The notes: generated by a model from the letters alone, not told the origin. A stretch of 64,000 nt of DNA from Ascochyta rabiei (GCF_004011695.2 NC_082406.1:1364001-1428000), one strand, 5' to 3'; shown: positions 25,653-36,830, counted from the stretch's first letter. A program made the numbers and translations.

Positions 25653-26702
25653 ATGGACATTCTCTCCCAGATCAACCCGGCCTCCCTCTTTTCGGCCAAG
25701 GGCCTGGTCGTGGTCATCACCGGCGGCGGAAGTGGTGCGTACCCAAGCTCGAGCTTCAAGCTAACCCCTCCATGTGCCCCACCATCAACACTGCTGATGC
25801 ATCACCATTAAGGCATCGGCCTCGCCATCGCCGCAGCGCTGCACCAGAACGGCGCCTCCAAGATTTACCTCATTGGCCGTCGCAAGAACGTCCTCGACGA
25901 TGCAGTCGCCAAGCTCGAGTCCTCGCCCTCGGCACCAAAATCATCCGAGTCCTCGGTCCTCTCCGCCATCTCCGCCGACGTGACAGATCTCGAGTCCATC
26001 CGGAAAGCTGTCGCCCAGATTGAGAAGGAGGTCGGCTACGTTGATGTTCTGATCAACAACGCTGGTGTCTTGGGCCCCAAGTCCGGGCAGCCAATCCACG
26101 ATGCGCAGTCCATCGAGGCGGTCCGCGACGCTATGATCATGGGCATGAACGGCAACGACTGGAGCCAGGCCTTCGAGATCAACACAAAAGCCGTCGTCGG
26201 CGTGTCTGCGCTGTTCCTCCCACTGCTTGAGGCTGCGAACACGCGTCGGGGGTGGGCACCGGGTCGCGTGACCGGCACAGGGAATGCCAGGCAGCGCGAC
26301 ACAACCAAGCTGAAGGAGGCTGGTGTAGACGACGACGACGACCGCATGGCTCACATCATTACGGTCGCCTCAGTTGCCAGCTACATGCGCTGGATATCCG
26401 CCGGCCTTGCATACAATGCAACGAAAGCTGCAACAGCACAGATTGGCAAGATTTTAGCGACGTTTTTGGCAGAGTGGGGGGTCAGGAGCAACATTGTATG
26501 CCCTGGGCCGTATCCCAGTGAGATGACGAGTTCGAATCCGCCCGTGTATGGCACGAATCAAATTCCGCAGGGACGCATGGGAAACGTGAATGATATGGCA
26601 GGATTGATTCTATTCATGGTGGGCAAGGCTGGAGCGTACATGAATGGCACAAGCCAGCTTACGGATGGGGGCAGGACTGCGGTGTTCCCTTCCACATACT
26701 GA
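25653..26702 (+). CDS. Short-chain dehydrogenase/reductase (NAD(P)-dependent, function unknown)
   Basis: Exons 25653-25734 and 25813-26702 (intron 78 nt, donor GTGCGT, acceptor AAG) give 323 residues. The intron splits the dinucleotide-binding motif TGGGSGIG (residues 23-30). Further Rossmann-fold signatures are NNAGVLG (109-115) and the catalytic Tyr-Lys pair in YNATK (Y228, K232), with a candidate Ser at 214. The C-terminus LTDGGRTAVFPSTY is typical of fungal SDRs. A roughly 30-residue insertion (residues ~178-207), with an acidic DDDDD run, lengthens the segment before the catalytic site. Related fungal proteins are annotated only as classical SDRs, and the substrate is unknown. The AAG acceptor is weaker than the CAG/TAG used by most genes here, but the frame requires it. 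Confidence 0.88.
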
Positions 26703-27042
26703 TTGCTCGTATATAGGTGTGTGGTATAGCTACAGTGGTTTGATGGCTCTGTAATCTCTGAACACTATTTACCAAGTGCACCATAGGCACGACCAGTCCC
26801 TCCAATCATTTCAAGCTTTTGTCCGAAGCAACTTCAGTCTAGCAAGCGCCCATGTGCGATGCTCGAAGTCGCCTCAGTCTCCACGTGTGGATGACGTCAA
26901 GAAACTCAAGTCGCCTCATCTACTCAACCTCACCCTAGCATTACTCAGTATAGACACCACATTCACAGAGATCTTTCAAATCAATACCCAGTGCCTACCC
27001 ACCTCAATATCTTAAACACACACACCACATACACACATCAAC
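26703..27042. other. Intergenic region before the CsbD-like gene
   Basis: 340 bp, ending in a CA-rich leader typical of highly expressed fungal genes. No gene recognised. Confidence 0.5.
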
Positions 27043-27423
27043 ATGTCCGCTCAGCCCAACGGTAGCAACAACATGGAGAACCCCGGTCTCATCGCTAGCC
27101 ACGCACAATATGTCAAGGGCGCTGCTGAGGTATGTCTTCCCTATATCCATATTTCACTGCAGGTTTCATCCGCATGCTTGAAGCCTCTCCGCACACCACC
27201 TCCATTATACTGACCTCAACAGGCGACAATTGGCTCCGTAACCGGCAACCAAGCCTGGGCAACCTCGGGCGAGCAGGACAAGAACCAAGCCATCGACGCA
27301 ATGAAGGCCGCGAGCGAGAACAGAGATACCTCTCAGGGATACGGTGGCGTTGAGCAGGCGGCGGGGAATTTGGTTGGCTGTGAGGGTATGCAGAAGGAGG
27401 GTGCTGAGAGCAAGAAGCAGTAG
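27043..27423 (+). CDS. Small CsbD-like / Hmp1-type stress protein
   Basis: Two exons, 27043-27129 and 27223-27423, with a 93-nt intron (GTATGT, branch CTGAC, acceptor ACAG). Product is 95 residues, hydrophilic, with no signal peptide or membrane segment. The pattern ASHAQYVKGAAEATIGSVTGNQAW followed by EQDKNQAIDAMKAAS and VEQAAGNLVGCEGMQKEG is that of small fungal CsbD-like proteins. Ustilago Hmp1 (a protein recognising mismatched or cruciform DNA) belongs to this group, and bacterial CsbD is a general stress protein. Its role in filamentous fungi is not established; abundance under stress is the usual inference. The CA-rich leader fits strong expression. Family assignment is fairly sure, the biochemical role is open. 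Confidence 0.82.
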
Positions 27424-27955
27424 GAGCGAGATCACATCGGCCTAGTAATACCAATAACGATGCGTTGAACACTATCCTGGTCCACATAACAGCACGTTCG
27501 AAGGCACGGCCTCAACCTTCAACCTACTTGTGACAAGTCGACGGCTTTGACTGACTGGCAGAAGCAGATGGTGAGGCATTCCAGCTGAATTTAAAGATTC
27601 ATCACAGCATTGTCGACTTCGCATCAGTATAGATCTGAAGAAGAACACAACTGATTCGAAGTTGTAGGATGGGTGCGAGGGTGATCGACCCACGGCAGAC
27701 TCTAGGCGAACCTCGGCATTAGTGGAGCTTTTCACCTTCCTACCCTGGCGACTTACAAATCAATACATTGCGCAATGCAACACACACTTTACTTAACATG
27801 AGTCCAAGTACCTCGCTTCTTCTCCTGCAGAGCCTCTAGAGTCAAGACTGTAGACAGTAGACCAGGCTCATCACTTGCAGTTGGTGCCTTTTCAAGTATC
27901 AACGCCCACACTACAGACCACACCGAAAGTATTTGCAAGAGAAAACACCATCAAC
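27424..27955. other. Intergenic region before the OYE gene
   Basis: About 530 bp of 3' and promoter sequence. The reading frame of the OYE gene is open upstream of its ATG, without an earlier in-frame ATG. No other gene seen. Confidence 0.5.
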
Positions 27956-29377
27956 ATGGCACCACCCCCTGAGCTCAATGTCGGAGTTCCCGACCTCGAG
28001 TATTTCACTCCTCAGCACGTCACCTCCCCCGGCACGCCAGTGTCTTCGACACAAGAAAAGCCAGTTCCCGCACTGTTCCAACCGCTCACCATCCGCGGCA
28101 CGACCCTTCGCAACCGCATTCTTGTCGCGCCCATGTGCCAGTATTCAACAGCGTCTCATGGTCCAGCAACCGGTGCGCTGACGGACTACCACATCGCTAC
28201 TCTGGGCCACTACGCGCTCAAAGGCGCGGCGCTGGTCATGTTCGAAGCTACGGGTGTCCAATTCAACGGCCGCATATCGCCAAACTGCCCCGGAATATGG
28301 AGCGATGCACAGATCCCCGCATTGCGCCGCGTGAGCGACTTCATCAAATCCCAGGGCAGTCTTAGTGCCATTCAGCTAGCCCACGCCGGGCGCAAGGCGA
28401 GTACCTGCGCGCCCTGGATTGCTGGAGCGCAGCGCACGAGTGGGGGAAAGAGAAAGGTCAGTGTGCGGGCAAGCGAAGCCGCGGGTGGGTGGCCCGACGA
28501 TGTTGTAGGGCCTATGGGGGGTGAGGAGTGGACGTGGGATGAGAAGAAGTTGGATGATGAGGTTGGTGGGTACTGGGCACCGCGAGCGCTGAGCGAGACA
28601 GAGATTGCTGAGCTGGTGGCGGACTGGGCCAAGGCGGCGGAGAGAAGTGTCAAGGCAGGTATTGATGTTATTGAGATTCACGGCGCCCACGGATATCTCA
28701 TCCATCAATTTCTCTCGCCCCTCACAAACCAGCGGACCGACAAATATGGCGGGAGTTTCGAGAACAGGACGCGGCTGCTGCTTGAGATTATCCAAGCCAT
28801 CCGCGCCGTCATTCCGCAGTCGATGCCGCTGTACTTGCGCATCAGTGCAACCGAGTGGATGGAGGAGACGGACCTGGGCCAGCGCCTCGGTAGCTGGGAC
28901 GTCGAGAGTTCAATCCGCCTAGCCAAGATCGTAGCAGGGCTAGGCGTGGATCTCCTGGACGTCAGCAGCGGCGGCAACCACGTGCAGCAGAGGCTCAATC
29001 CCTTCGACACCAAGGACTACCAGACACGCATCGCCTCGCGCATCAGAGAGGAAGTCAAGAAAGACGGCGGCAAGCTGTTCATCGGTGCCGTAGGCCTCAT
29101 CACCGAAGCCGAGCAGGCGCGCGACATAGTCGAAGAGGGCGGTGCTGCCCTTGCTGCGCGATCCAGCGACCCAGACATTGCACAGGAAGCGCGCGCCGCT
29201 GTGCGCATGACCGATTCCCACAACGGCGCCAACGGTAACGAGCCCCAGGCTGATGTCATCCTGGTCGCGCGGCAGTTTTTGCGCGAGCCCGAGTGGGTGC
29301 TGAGAGTGGCGTGGCAGCTGGACGTGGACGTTGCGTGGCCGAACCAGTTCCTGAGGGTGCGGTTCCCGAAGCTGTGA
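27956..29377 (+). CDS. Old yellow enzyme-type NADH:flavin oxidoreductase (YqjM-like)
   Basis: Single exon, 473 residues, ATG 27956 to TGA. An FMN-dependent TIM-barrel ene-reductase. PALFQPLTIRGTTLRNRILVAPMCQYS places Cys61 and Tyr63 as in the YqjM class, where these residues tune and cover the flavin. HAGRK (143-147) and the catalytic IHGAHGYLIHQF (His242, His245, Tyr247) are intact, as is TDKYGGSFENR, the phosphate/FMN-binding loop. The usual barrel end (IGAVGLI, ARQFLREPEW) is present. The protein is about 100 residues longer than bacterial YqjM. The excess is an N-terminal leader of ~35 residues, an expanded loop around residues 150-215 and a Ser/Asp/Asn-rich insertion before the last strands. 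Likely cytosolic reduction of activated C=C bonds; the physiological substrate is unknown. It is not in a visible metabolite cluster. Confidence 0.92.
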   Translation: MAPPPELNVGVPDLEYFTPQHVTSPGTPVSSTQEKPVPALFQPLTIRGTTLRNRILVAPMCQYSTASHGPATGALTDYHIATLGHYALKGAALVMFEATGVQFNGRISPNCPGIWSDAQIPALRRVSDFIKSQGSLSAIQLAHAGRKASTCAPWIAGAQRTSGGKRKVSVRASEAAGGWPDDVVGPMGGEEWTWDEKKLDDEVGGYWAPRALSETEIAELVADWAKAAERSVKAGIDVIEIHGAHGYLIHQFLSPLTNQRTDKYGGSFENRTRLLLEIIQAIRAVIPQSMPLYLRISATEWMEETDLGQRLGSWDVESSIRLAKIVAGLGVDLLDVSSGGNHVQQRLNPFDTKDYQTRIASRIREEVKKDGGKLFIGAVGLITEAEQARDIVEEGGAALAARSSDPDIAQEARAAVRMTDSHNGANGNEPQADVILVARQFLREPEWVLRVAWQLDVDVAWPNQFLRVRFPKL

Positions 29378-30199
29378 ATGAAGTCAATAAAGAGAGACGC
29401 ACATCATGATAGATTCTGGTCCTAGAGCAATGCTAGATGGATAGATACACGATGATTTATTGCCATCCCTTCATAGGAAAAACATGCCCTTCTCCGCATA
29501 TTTTACCTCATACCACTCACACACATCAGCCTTCAAACCACCGCGCCCATTTATCCTCCAGTCCCCGCCGTCATTAGCTGGATCGTACCCCTCCCAGAGA
29601 CAGACATCTATACAGATATCAGTTCCTCTTCACGTGCAATCAACCAGATACACCCAACCCGGATCAAACCAACAGGGAAAAAGAAAGAGATAGCTGGCAA
29701 AGCCTTTCTAAAGCGAGCAGATTGCAAAACGCCGGAATGAATGTCCTGGATCTTGCAGATATGTTTTCTACCGGTGAGACGGGTCAGCTTCTTTGCTTGG
29801 GAAGCACACTAATCGCTGTTCCTAAGGGGGTTTGTAATGTCCTGCGTGGGTTGGTGCTCAAGCTGCCAGCAAAGGCGATAACCACCAAGATGCCGATGCC
29901 CTGTGGTATTTATGTGAGTGGACCCTCACTCTCAACAGTTAGAGCTGTTGTACTAAGTTGGGTGTCTTTGAGACGAGGTGGCTGGTTGTTAGGTGGATGA
30001 ACGAATAGTCCGTACGCTTTGCAATGACAGTGTGGAGACCTCGTCACGGGCAACTTGAACTCGGGGGAGAATGCGTGGGTCTGGGATGGATTGATTGTGA
30101 GACGAACTATGGCCGAATGACGCCCGTATCGGTACATGAACATGACCAAGACTAGGGGTGTAGCCTAGTCGAAGAACGTCTCATGCGAAATCTTGTGCT
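29378..30199. other. Intergenic region downstream of the OYE gene
   Basis: About 820 bp between the 3' ends of the OYE gene and the tentative gene at 30200-30802. A 92-codon ATG frame at 29722-30000 (+) matches no family I know. Nothing supported. Confidence 0.45.
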
Positions 30200-30802
30200 C
30201 TATGGAATCGCATCGTTGAGATAGTTTCGCCCAAAGTAGCCCGACAACTGCATCGCGTGCTGGAACCTGTGGATATCCTCATCTTTGACCCATGTCCTCC
30301 ATTGCAAAGCCTCCATGAAGACCATTTCCGCATGCCGCAGCTCAACACCTGGAATCCGCAGAATCAGTTGCTAACCGCGCGCACTGACATCCAGCATGCT
30401 TGCACATGCAATTCTGACCGCAATGGTCGTCCACAGCATCGTATAAGCAACCCCAACAGGATGTTGGGCGGGTCTGCACTTGCGAAACCTCAGCAGCAAG
30501 ATGAGCGCGTATGACAGGACGTTTTCGAGGTCGATGCACCGGGTGCCATTTGTGTATATTGTATTGATCAAGACGGCAACGATACAGTCCGCGTGCACCG
30601 TCCTGTAGTCTTTCAGGTGCTGCCGTTGCGACGCTGCCGCCGCGGGTACGAAGATGAGTAGCGCATCAGGAGGTGCGTTACAGATGAAGCTCGCAAGGAA
30701 CGAGGCGTGTGCGAACGTGCCTACAGGCCAGGGGTACTTTATCGGTAATCCGGTCATGGCCGCAGCCATAAGAGCAGCTCGTGGCAGGAAACGGACGTTC
30801 AT
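30200..30802 (-). CDS. Tentative hypothetical protein, 181 residues
   Basis: I do not recognise this gene. Proposed exons are 30406-30802 and 30200-30348 on the minus strand, linked by a 57-nt intron (donor GTGCAA, branch-like ACTGAT, acceptor CCAG). The joined frame is 546 nt and ends in TAG. The first exon begins MNVRFLPRAALMAAAM and has hydrophobic stretches (FLASFICNAPPDALLIFVPAAA and DCIVAVLINTIYTNG). The second exon reads like a soluble amphipathic helix (VELRHAEMVFMEALQWRTW, then FQHAMQLSGYFGRNYLNDAIP). The second-exon reading is protein-like rather than repeat-like and that is the main reason for the call. The donor is weak, and the ATG at 30802 could be preceded by another exon. It could be a decayed gene. 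Confidence 0.35.
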
Positions 30803-32477
30803 AGTCTAAGGTTTGTCAATTTATGCGGATTGCTAGAGTGACCTGTGTCCCAGAAGATGCAGGATATCATGCGCCTGTAGAATGTGCCTGTAGAATGTGC
30901 CTGTAGAAGACGAATGTTTGGCTTGCTTGGACAGCAGGAAAGATGGACTGAGAGTGTCGTCGGCTGTGGGACGTACAAGTAGTACTGAGCTAACAATGTT
31001 GCTATATGTGAGGCGATATAACGATTGCTGCCTCAATCAAGGCCATAGTTTGCATTGGCGTAGGAAGTCCATGGGCTTCAAGCCATACTCACCATCTGGC
31101 GTCTTAGAAACAAGTCGTTCCTTCCTATCCACGCCCTTCTAATGGAAGTTGTTAGAAATCTTCACGCAGGCGCGGAGTCAGTTGTCTTGAGTGTTGGGGA
31201 TGCATGGCTGAAGACTCCATTGGACCTCCGTGAAGGTCAAGTCCAAATCGCCATAGCTCTCGTGAGTACCGGAACGTTTTGGTGAGCTGGAATCTGACAT
31301 AGTTACAGGCCAGTTGTGCTCTTCCATGAGCCTTGCAGACTTTCGTGCCTACCGTTTCAAGCAGCTCTTAGGAAAAACACTTCTAAACATCGTGGGCTCT
31401 TTGACTGTTCGGCGACGTCTATCGATATCCATCGTGCTTGGTAGGCGTTGAGAGCTTTCCCTGTTTCATGCATGTTCGACACTACAAAATAATAGTTGAC
31501 GAAATTGCAGAATGCATGAGCCTTGCCGTACCGCAAAAATAGTGTCCCGCCTCTGTGACTCGTGTGGACTGGTGGAGTGTGTTAGAGCGCATCGTAGTCG
31601 GCGGTGCTGGATGACGACAAAAGCACGCCAGTCCATGCCACATGGGGAGAAATCGCGCCCGGAAGATCGCCATGACGGGAAATCGTAGGCCTCCACACAA
31701 GAGCTTCATCGCTTCCTGCTTCAAGGCTTGTAGCGTCGCAGCACGCAGCCCATACTCTTACAGCGATTCCTGGACCATAGTGCTGGATACCAATACCAGG
31801 TCCATGGGTTCGTACTCGGAAATGAACGTGCATTCCAGAGTTCTCGGGTCAAGCAGAACTTTTCATCCATTCATGGTGCGTAGTATCACCTTACGTACTG
31901 CAGCACGCCTATGCATTGTTGTGACTGTCGTTCGATGAAGCTTCAAGCCACTGGAGTTTCACCGTCAAGGGTGCAGTGCCCAAAGTGGTCGGTGTAGGCA
32001 CGGTAGCCGCGGCTGTACCTCCCAAAACCACCAAGCGCCTCACCAACCCCGACATCTCCACCAAACTAGCAAATTTACGCACCAGCACCTGACAACTAGC
32101 AGGGGCCACAAGCGGAGGACTATCCTTTGTAAGACCTCGATCGAGTAATAACCGGCACGACCAGGTCGACGAGGCTGGTTGTCGGGCGTCTCCGTAACCT
32201 ACTCTGCAGCCGTGATCTTGCCGATGTAACGTCTTATCGGCACTGGGGCGTATTGCTCGGTAAATTGACAAACGGTTGGGGATCACTAGTGAGAATCTGG
32301 GGGCCCGCGTTCTCCCCACACCGCCTGTGCTCCATGAGGCGGGAAAGTATACATGATGCATATACTTACATTTAGGTCGCGCGAGGGGTGCATATAAGTT
32401 GGCGACGATCCCATATCTCCACGCTCATCCGCATCATCAGCTTTTGTTGCAGTCGGTCTTCTGTGACTTTTGGCACC
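30803..32477. other. Intergenic region upstream of the sugar transporter gene
   Basis: About 1.7 kb. A 13-bp unit (GCCTGTAGAATGT) is repeated about three times near 30871-30910. Several open frames of 60-150 codons lie on both strands (for example 31909-32361 minus, 31642-31938 plus), none with a family match or coding-like composition. The proximal part is the promoter of the sugar transporter, including a TATA box at 32393. Confidence 0.45.
32393..32398 (+). promoter_or_regulatory. TATA box of the sugar transporter gene
   Basis: TATAAG in the context GCATATAAGTTGG, 85 bp upstream of the start codon at 32478. A CCCCAC core at about 32315 (GTGGGG on the other strand) fits the SYGGGG consensus for the carbon repressor CreA, a plausible but unproven control site. 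Confidence 0.5.
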
Positions 32478-34219
32478 ATGGACGCCGTCCGCAGCGCTTC
32501 CGTCACCTCAGCTCGGGTTCGCACCGACGCCGCCTTCAAAAACCGCTGGCAGACTCTGTTTAAGAACCCCAAGATCTTGATCATAGCCTTTTTTGCTTCG
32601 TAAGGCTACAGAGCTCCCTTGTTTAGGCCCTCTCACTAACACTGTATAGCTTTGGAGGCTTCGAGTATGGCTATCAACAAGGTGTTCTGGGCCAGTCTCT
32701 GGTCATGACCCGTTTCAAGGACAACTTCCCTTCTGTCATCGAATCAGCCTCCGCCACAGGTTGGCTCACCTCCATTCTGCAGCTGGGAGGTATCATCGGA
32801 TCCCTCTCCGCCGGTGTTTTCGGTGAAGTCTTCTCTCGAAAGTACACCATGTTCAGCGCCTGCTGCTGGGTCGTTCTCGGATCGTACCTCTACATCGGAG
32901 CTTCACACCACAACCCTGCTATGCTGTATGCTGGACGCTTCTTTACCGGTATCGGTGTCGGTACCTTCTCTGGCGTCGGTCCTCTCTACAACGCTGAGAT
33001 CGCACCCCCAGAGCTTCGCGGCTTGATTGTCTCCTTTTATCAATTTGCAACTATCTTGGGTATCATGCTTTCCTTCTGGATCGGCTACGGCTCCAACTAC
33101 ATTGGCGGTATTGGTGAGGGACAGAGCAACATGGCGTGGATGCTTCCCTCCATCATCCAGGGCATTCCAGCCGCCATTCTCGCCGTCGGCATTTGGTGGT
33201 TGCCATTCTCTCCTCGCTGGCTGATCAAGAAGGGCCGCGACGAAGAGGGTCTCAAGACACTTGCTTACCTGCGTAAACTCCCCCAGGACCACGAGCTCAT
33301 TCAAGTTGAGTTCCTTGAGATCAAAGCCGAAGCCCTATTTGAACGCCGCTCTTTCCAGAAGAACTTCCCCAACCTGGCTGCCAAGGAGCAAGGCAGCGTT
33401 TGGGTCCGCGAGTTTGCGCAATACTACCAGATTTTTCGCACCTGGGACAACTTCAAGCGTGTTTCTACAGCCTGGCTGGTCATGTTCTTCCAGCAGTGGA
33501 GTGGTATCGACGCGATTATCTACTACGCCTCAAATGTCTTCGAGTCCGTGGGTTTGACAGGAGGCACTCAGGCTCTGCTCGCCACTGGTGTTACCGGCGT
33601 CGTGTTCTTCGTCAGCACGCTGCCTGCTATGGTCATCATCGACAAGGTCGGCCGCAAGCCCATGTTGCAAGTTGGCTCCGCCGTCATGTTGGTCTCCATG
33701 GTTCTTGCCGGTATCCTGGTGGCCAAGTTCCAGCATGACTGGGTCACACACAGCGGTGTGGGATGGACTGTCGTCGCTTTCATCTGGGTCTACATAGGCG
33801 CTTTCGGTGCCACCTGGGGACCTGTGTCTTGGACACTGGTCTCCGAAATATTCCCACTTTCCATCCGATCCAAGGGTGCTTCGATCGGCGCCTCGAGTAA
33901 CTGGCTCAACAACTTTGCTGTTGCCTTTTACGTTCCCCCGATGCTCAAGGCTTGGACGTGGGGCACATACATCTTCTTTGCTGTCTTCCTTGCTGCCGGC
34001 ATGGTATGGGTGCACTTCTGTCTCCCAGAGACAAAGGGTGCCACTCTTGAGGACATGGACAAGGTGTTCGGTAGCCGTACAGGTGAGGAGGATGCTATCT
34101 TGCTGGCCGAGGCGAGGAGGGAAATTGGACTGAGCATGAACCTTGAGACGGAGGCGATCAAGGCGGCGATGCATGGAGAGCCTAACGAGAAGGGCACCGT
34201 CCGTGTCGAGCAGGTTTAG
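32478..34219 (+). CDS. MFS sugar transporter (12 membrane segments)
   Basis: Exons 32478-32599 and 32650-34219 (50-nt intron, GTAAGG ... TATAG) give 563 residues. The intron splits the first membrane segment (IIAFFASFGGFEYGYQQGV). Sugar-porter signatures are present: GRFFTGIGVGTFSGVGPLYNAEIAPPELRG after segment 4, SPRWLIKKGR at the central loop, QQWSGIDAIIYYA in segment 7, DKVGRKPM between segments 8 and 9, and PETKGATLEDMD after segment 12. The group is the fungal monosaccharide/quinate-like branch of the sugar porter family, in the plasma membrane. The actual sugar cannot be told. The ATG at 32478 is the first in the frame; the upstream TATA box and CreA-like site fit a regulated carbon-source gene. 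Confidence 0.93.
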
Positions 34220-34519
34220 GAACAGACTACATGTGATGTTGAATAAGGTTATTAATTTATCTATCAACTACGACGAACCTTGTCTTTGGATTTTGTTCAC
34301 GATCTTCGTAATTCATTGTCTTGATCTGGCATCTCTGCTAATACCCTTATAAGTACGTTATTATTATCGCGGCAGCAGTCAACATCGAAAGCTCTGCTTT
34401 TTGTATGATTGGCGAAGTTAGCTCTTCCTGTGGTACTGCAGCCCATCTCACGAACACAGCAAGCGTCGTGCGTGCATTGCACTCGTGCAAAAATAAAGCT
34501 CTTTGCTGGGGGTTGACAG

Positions 34520-34526
34520 GAAAAAA
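34520..34526 (-). terminator. Pol III-type T-run downstream of the tRNA-like sequence
   Basis: Seven T on the minus strand (seven A on the plus strand), 16 nt beyond the putative tRNA 3' end. Confidence 0.5.
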
Positions 34527-34542
34527 AGATGTCGCACGAATT

Positions 34543-34645
34543 GGCGGTACCGTGAATCGAACACGGGCTGGCGCGGATCTGGATCGGAACTCTAGGAGTT
34601 CGCCAGCCACAACGCGACGTCATACCACTAGCTGTAGAGTTGTTA
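34543..34645 (-). tRNA. tRNA-His(GTG)-like sequence, apparently lacking a matching 5' acceptor strand
   Basis: On the minus strand I can follow an A-box-like AGCTAGTGG with D-loop TAGTGGTATGAC, a CGCG-TTGTGG anticodon half with putative anticodon GTG, an extra stretch of about 30 nt that would be an intron, a T-arm CCGTG-TTCGATT-CACGG (perfect 5-bp stem, B box) and a 3' acceptor strand TACCGCC. A T7 run follows 16 nt downstream (34520-34526), as expected for a Pol III terminator. However, no GGCGGTA-like 5' acceptor strand is present before the D arm and the anticodon stem is imperfect. It is therefore either a pseudogene or a tRNA whose fold I have not resolved. Identity as histidine is tentative. 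Confidence 0.35.
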
Positions 34646-34967
34646 GACGCTGCGAGGGCGATGGTTGGTTGAGTGAAACTTACACCATACCACCCAGGTG
34701 ATGATTGATGGCGGCAAACTGAAATTAAAAAATTATATACGACACATTTACTACACAGTCTCCTTCCAAGACTCAACTGTCAGAGTTTGGCTTCAAGGCA
34801 GCTTCGTATCATTGTGGGGTGCAACGTGGACTTTGATGTTTACTAATGGCTTGCTGTGATGGCTGATTGGTCTTTCCCATTCGAGACTTCTCCGCGCCGA
34901 CTTGCGGAAAGTAAAGTTTGGTCGCACGCGCAACAATCTTCAGCTCCCATCACCGCCAGCGCGCAAC

Positions 34968-36427
34968 ATGGCCCAACCTGATGCGAAGGGTGCAACGACC
35001 AGCGGCGTGTCCGCCGGGCCCGTCAAAGCTCCCAAACCTCAGAATCCTGTGTTCAGAATGATGGGTGCGCAAATACTGGAACCATCTGCCTACTCCTCTA
35101 CTTACCGCATACAGGTCTCCCCAACATTCGCATGAAGCTTCCTTCGCGCAACTGGTGCATATTCTGGGGAGTCATTGGATCCTGGACAGCTGCAGTCCAA
35201 TACGATCGTTACGAGAAAAGGCGGATACACAGAAAATATGCGAAGCTGGTAGAACACATCGCACAAGAGCCGTTGGACGCGCAACAGCTGCCTCGCAAAC
35301 TTTCCATCTACATCTCTGCCCCGCCGGCTGACGGCCTTGTGTCTGCGCGCGAGCACTTCACCGAATACATCAAGCCCATACTGGTCGCCGCTGCGCTCGA
35401 TTGGGATGCGGTCGAGGGTCGACGGGAAGGGGATGTCAGAGCTGGGCTAGCTGAGCGGATACGAAAGCTGAGACAAAAGAGGGGCGAACAGGCTCGCGAG
35501 CCTTTCGAGCCAAGTACAGAAGACGAGGTGGAAGCGTTGAGGCAGAGATCTGGTGTGAAGAGCTGGGATGGACCGGGCGGAGACATCGTCGTTGGGAGAC
35601 ATGCATGGAAAGAGTACATCAGAGGTCTTCACGAGGGCTGGCTGGGACCTCTCGATCCTCCCGCATCCGCAGAACTACCTGCTGAACTTGCCGCTCCTGC
35701 GGTGGAACCGACACCTACACCGACGCCAGCACCGACTGAGACCGCACCCGAGGCTCTTGCCGCTACCACTACCACTATCCATTCGTCGACCACCGATGAT
35801 GCGTCGCCCACCGCTACATCCGAGGCTGCCAAGGCAACTGAAGCCGAGAAGCCAAAAGAGGAGGAAAAGAAGGACAAGAAGAAGAAGAAGCAGCCCGCAC
35901 CGTTCAACACCACCGCCGACTATGAACATTCGACTGTCGCCCCGACGTGCCCACGTTCCCTCGGTCCTACCGCCGTTGTTCCTCTCCCTCACCTTCTCGG
36001 ATTCTGGAATTTCCCCATCCGCATCTACCGCTACTTGAACAAGCGCCAGGTGGCAGAGGATGTGGGCAGAGAGACTGCTGCTGCTGTACTCGGTGCTTTC
36101 CGGCCCTTTGAAGCAGCTGGAGAAGCGTCCAGCCACGACGACAGCAGCGCACAATGGGAGCAGCAACAGGCACTTGCGTTTGAAGAGTCAAACTGGCACA
36201 AGTCTGTTCGCGAGCGCAAAGACGACAACGGCAAAGAGCGAGTATGGTTGGACGACATGGTGCTCGACCCTCGCATTGCTGAGCGCATGAAGAGGTTTGT
36301 GCTGGAACCTGAGGCGGAGGACCGTGCCAAGAAGGTGGACACTTCCTCCGACTCGTCGTGGATCAAGTCTCTGTGGCCTGCGGAGAAGAAGAAGCCCATG
36401 TGGCAGGGACTGACCGACGATGAGTAA
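34968..36427 (+). CDS. TIM54: Tim54, subunit of the mitochondrial TIM22 translocase
   Basis: Exons 34968-35064 and 35115-36427 (50-nt intron, GTGCGC ... ACAG) give 469 residues. The N-terminus NPVFRMMGLPNIRMKLPSRNWCIFWGVIGSWTAAVQYDRYEKRRI contains the characteristic RLPSRNW-type motif followed by one membrane segment, as in yeast Tim54. After it come KLSIYISAPPADGL and the WKEYIRGLHEGW block, a Pro/Thr/Glu-Lys-rich low-complexity linker (about residues 195-265), then HLLGFWNFPIRIYRYLNKRQVAEDVGRETAAAVL. The C-terminus has a conserved ERVWLDDMVLDPRIAERMKRFVL. Tim54 sits in the inner membrane with its bulk in the intermembrane space and supports assembly of Tim22, which inserts carrier proteins. 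Length is close to yeast Tim54 (478). Confidence 0.9.
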
Positions 36428-36830
36428 GAGCATCTGGTCGTGCCATGCTTCGCCCGTGTTGTGTAATGGAAATATGTAAGAGTAGCTATGTAGCATGATG
36501 CATGGTCGGCGCACTTTGTATACCACTCGATTTCACTACCGTAGACGCAAGATGCTGCTCTCATCACCTGAGAAGCGAGGCTGGTCGAATCGGGCTCTCA
36601 AAGGTCAACCCCCACGTGGAAGCTAGCGCATGCACCCGCATGGTTGACGCGCCCCACTAAGATCGAAGCTTCGAGCCTACATTTACAACTACACGCACTA
36701 TCTCGATCTACCCATCACACTGCACCTCCACACTGCACCTCCCATACGCTGAGTCGACAGCATAGCTTCTTGAAATACAGACATACCAGAGCTTGCCGAC
36801 TTCTACCCTCTTACACCTTCACTCGCCGTC
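36428..36830. other. TIM54-SGT2 intergenic region
   Basis: About 400 bp with 3' sequence of TIM54 and the CAC/CT-rich promoter and leader of SGT2. No gene recognised. Confidence 0.5.

Larger units (their letters stand above)
34220..34967. other. Sugar transporter-TIM54 intergenic region with a tRNA-like sequence
   Basis: About 750 bp. Holds the tRNA-His-like sequence (34543-34645, minus) and its T-run, then the TIM54 promoter. Nothing else recognised. Confidence 0.5.

Noticed and set aside
25653..29377. Two dehydrogenase/reductase genes (SDR and OYE) considered as part of a secondary-metabolite cluster
   Set aside because: No polyketide synthase, NRPS, terpene cyclase, P450 or pathway-specific regulator lies nearby; the surrounding genes are housekeeping.
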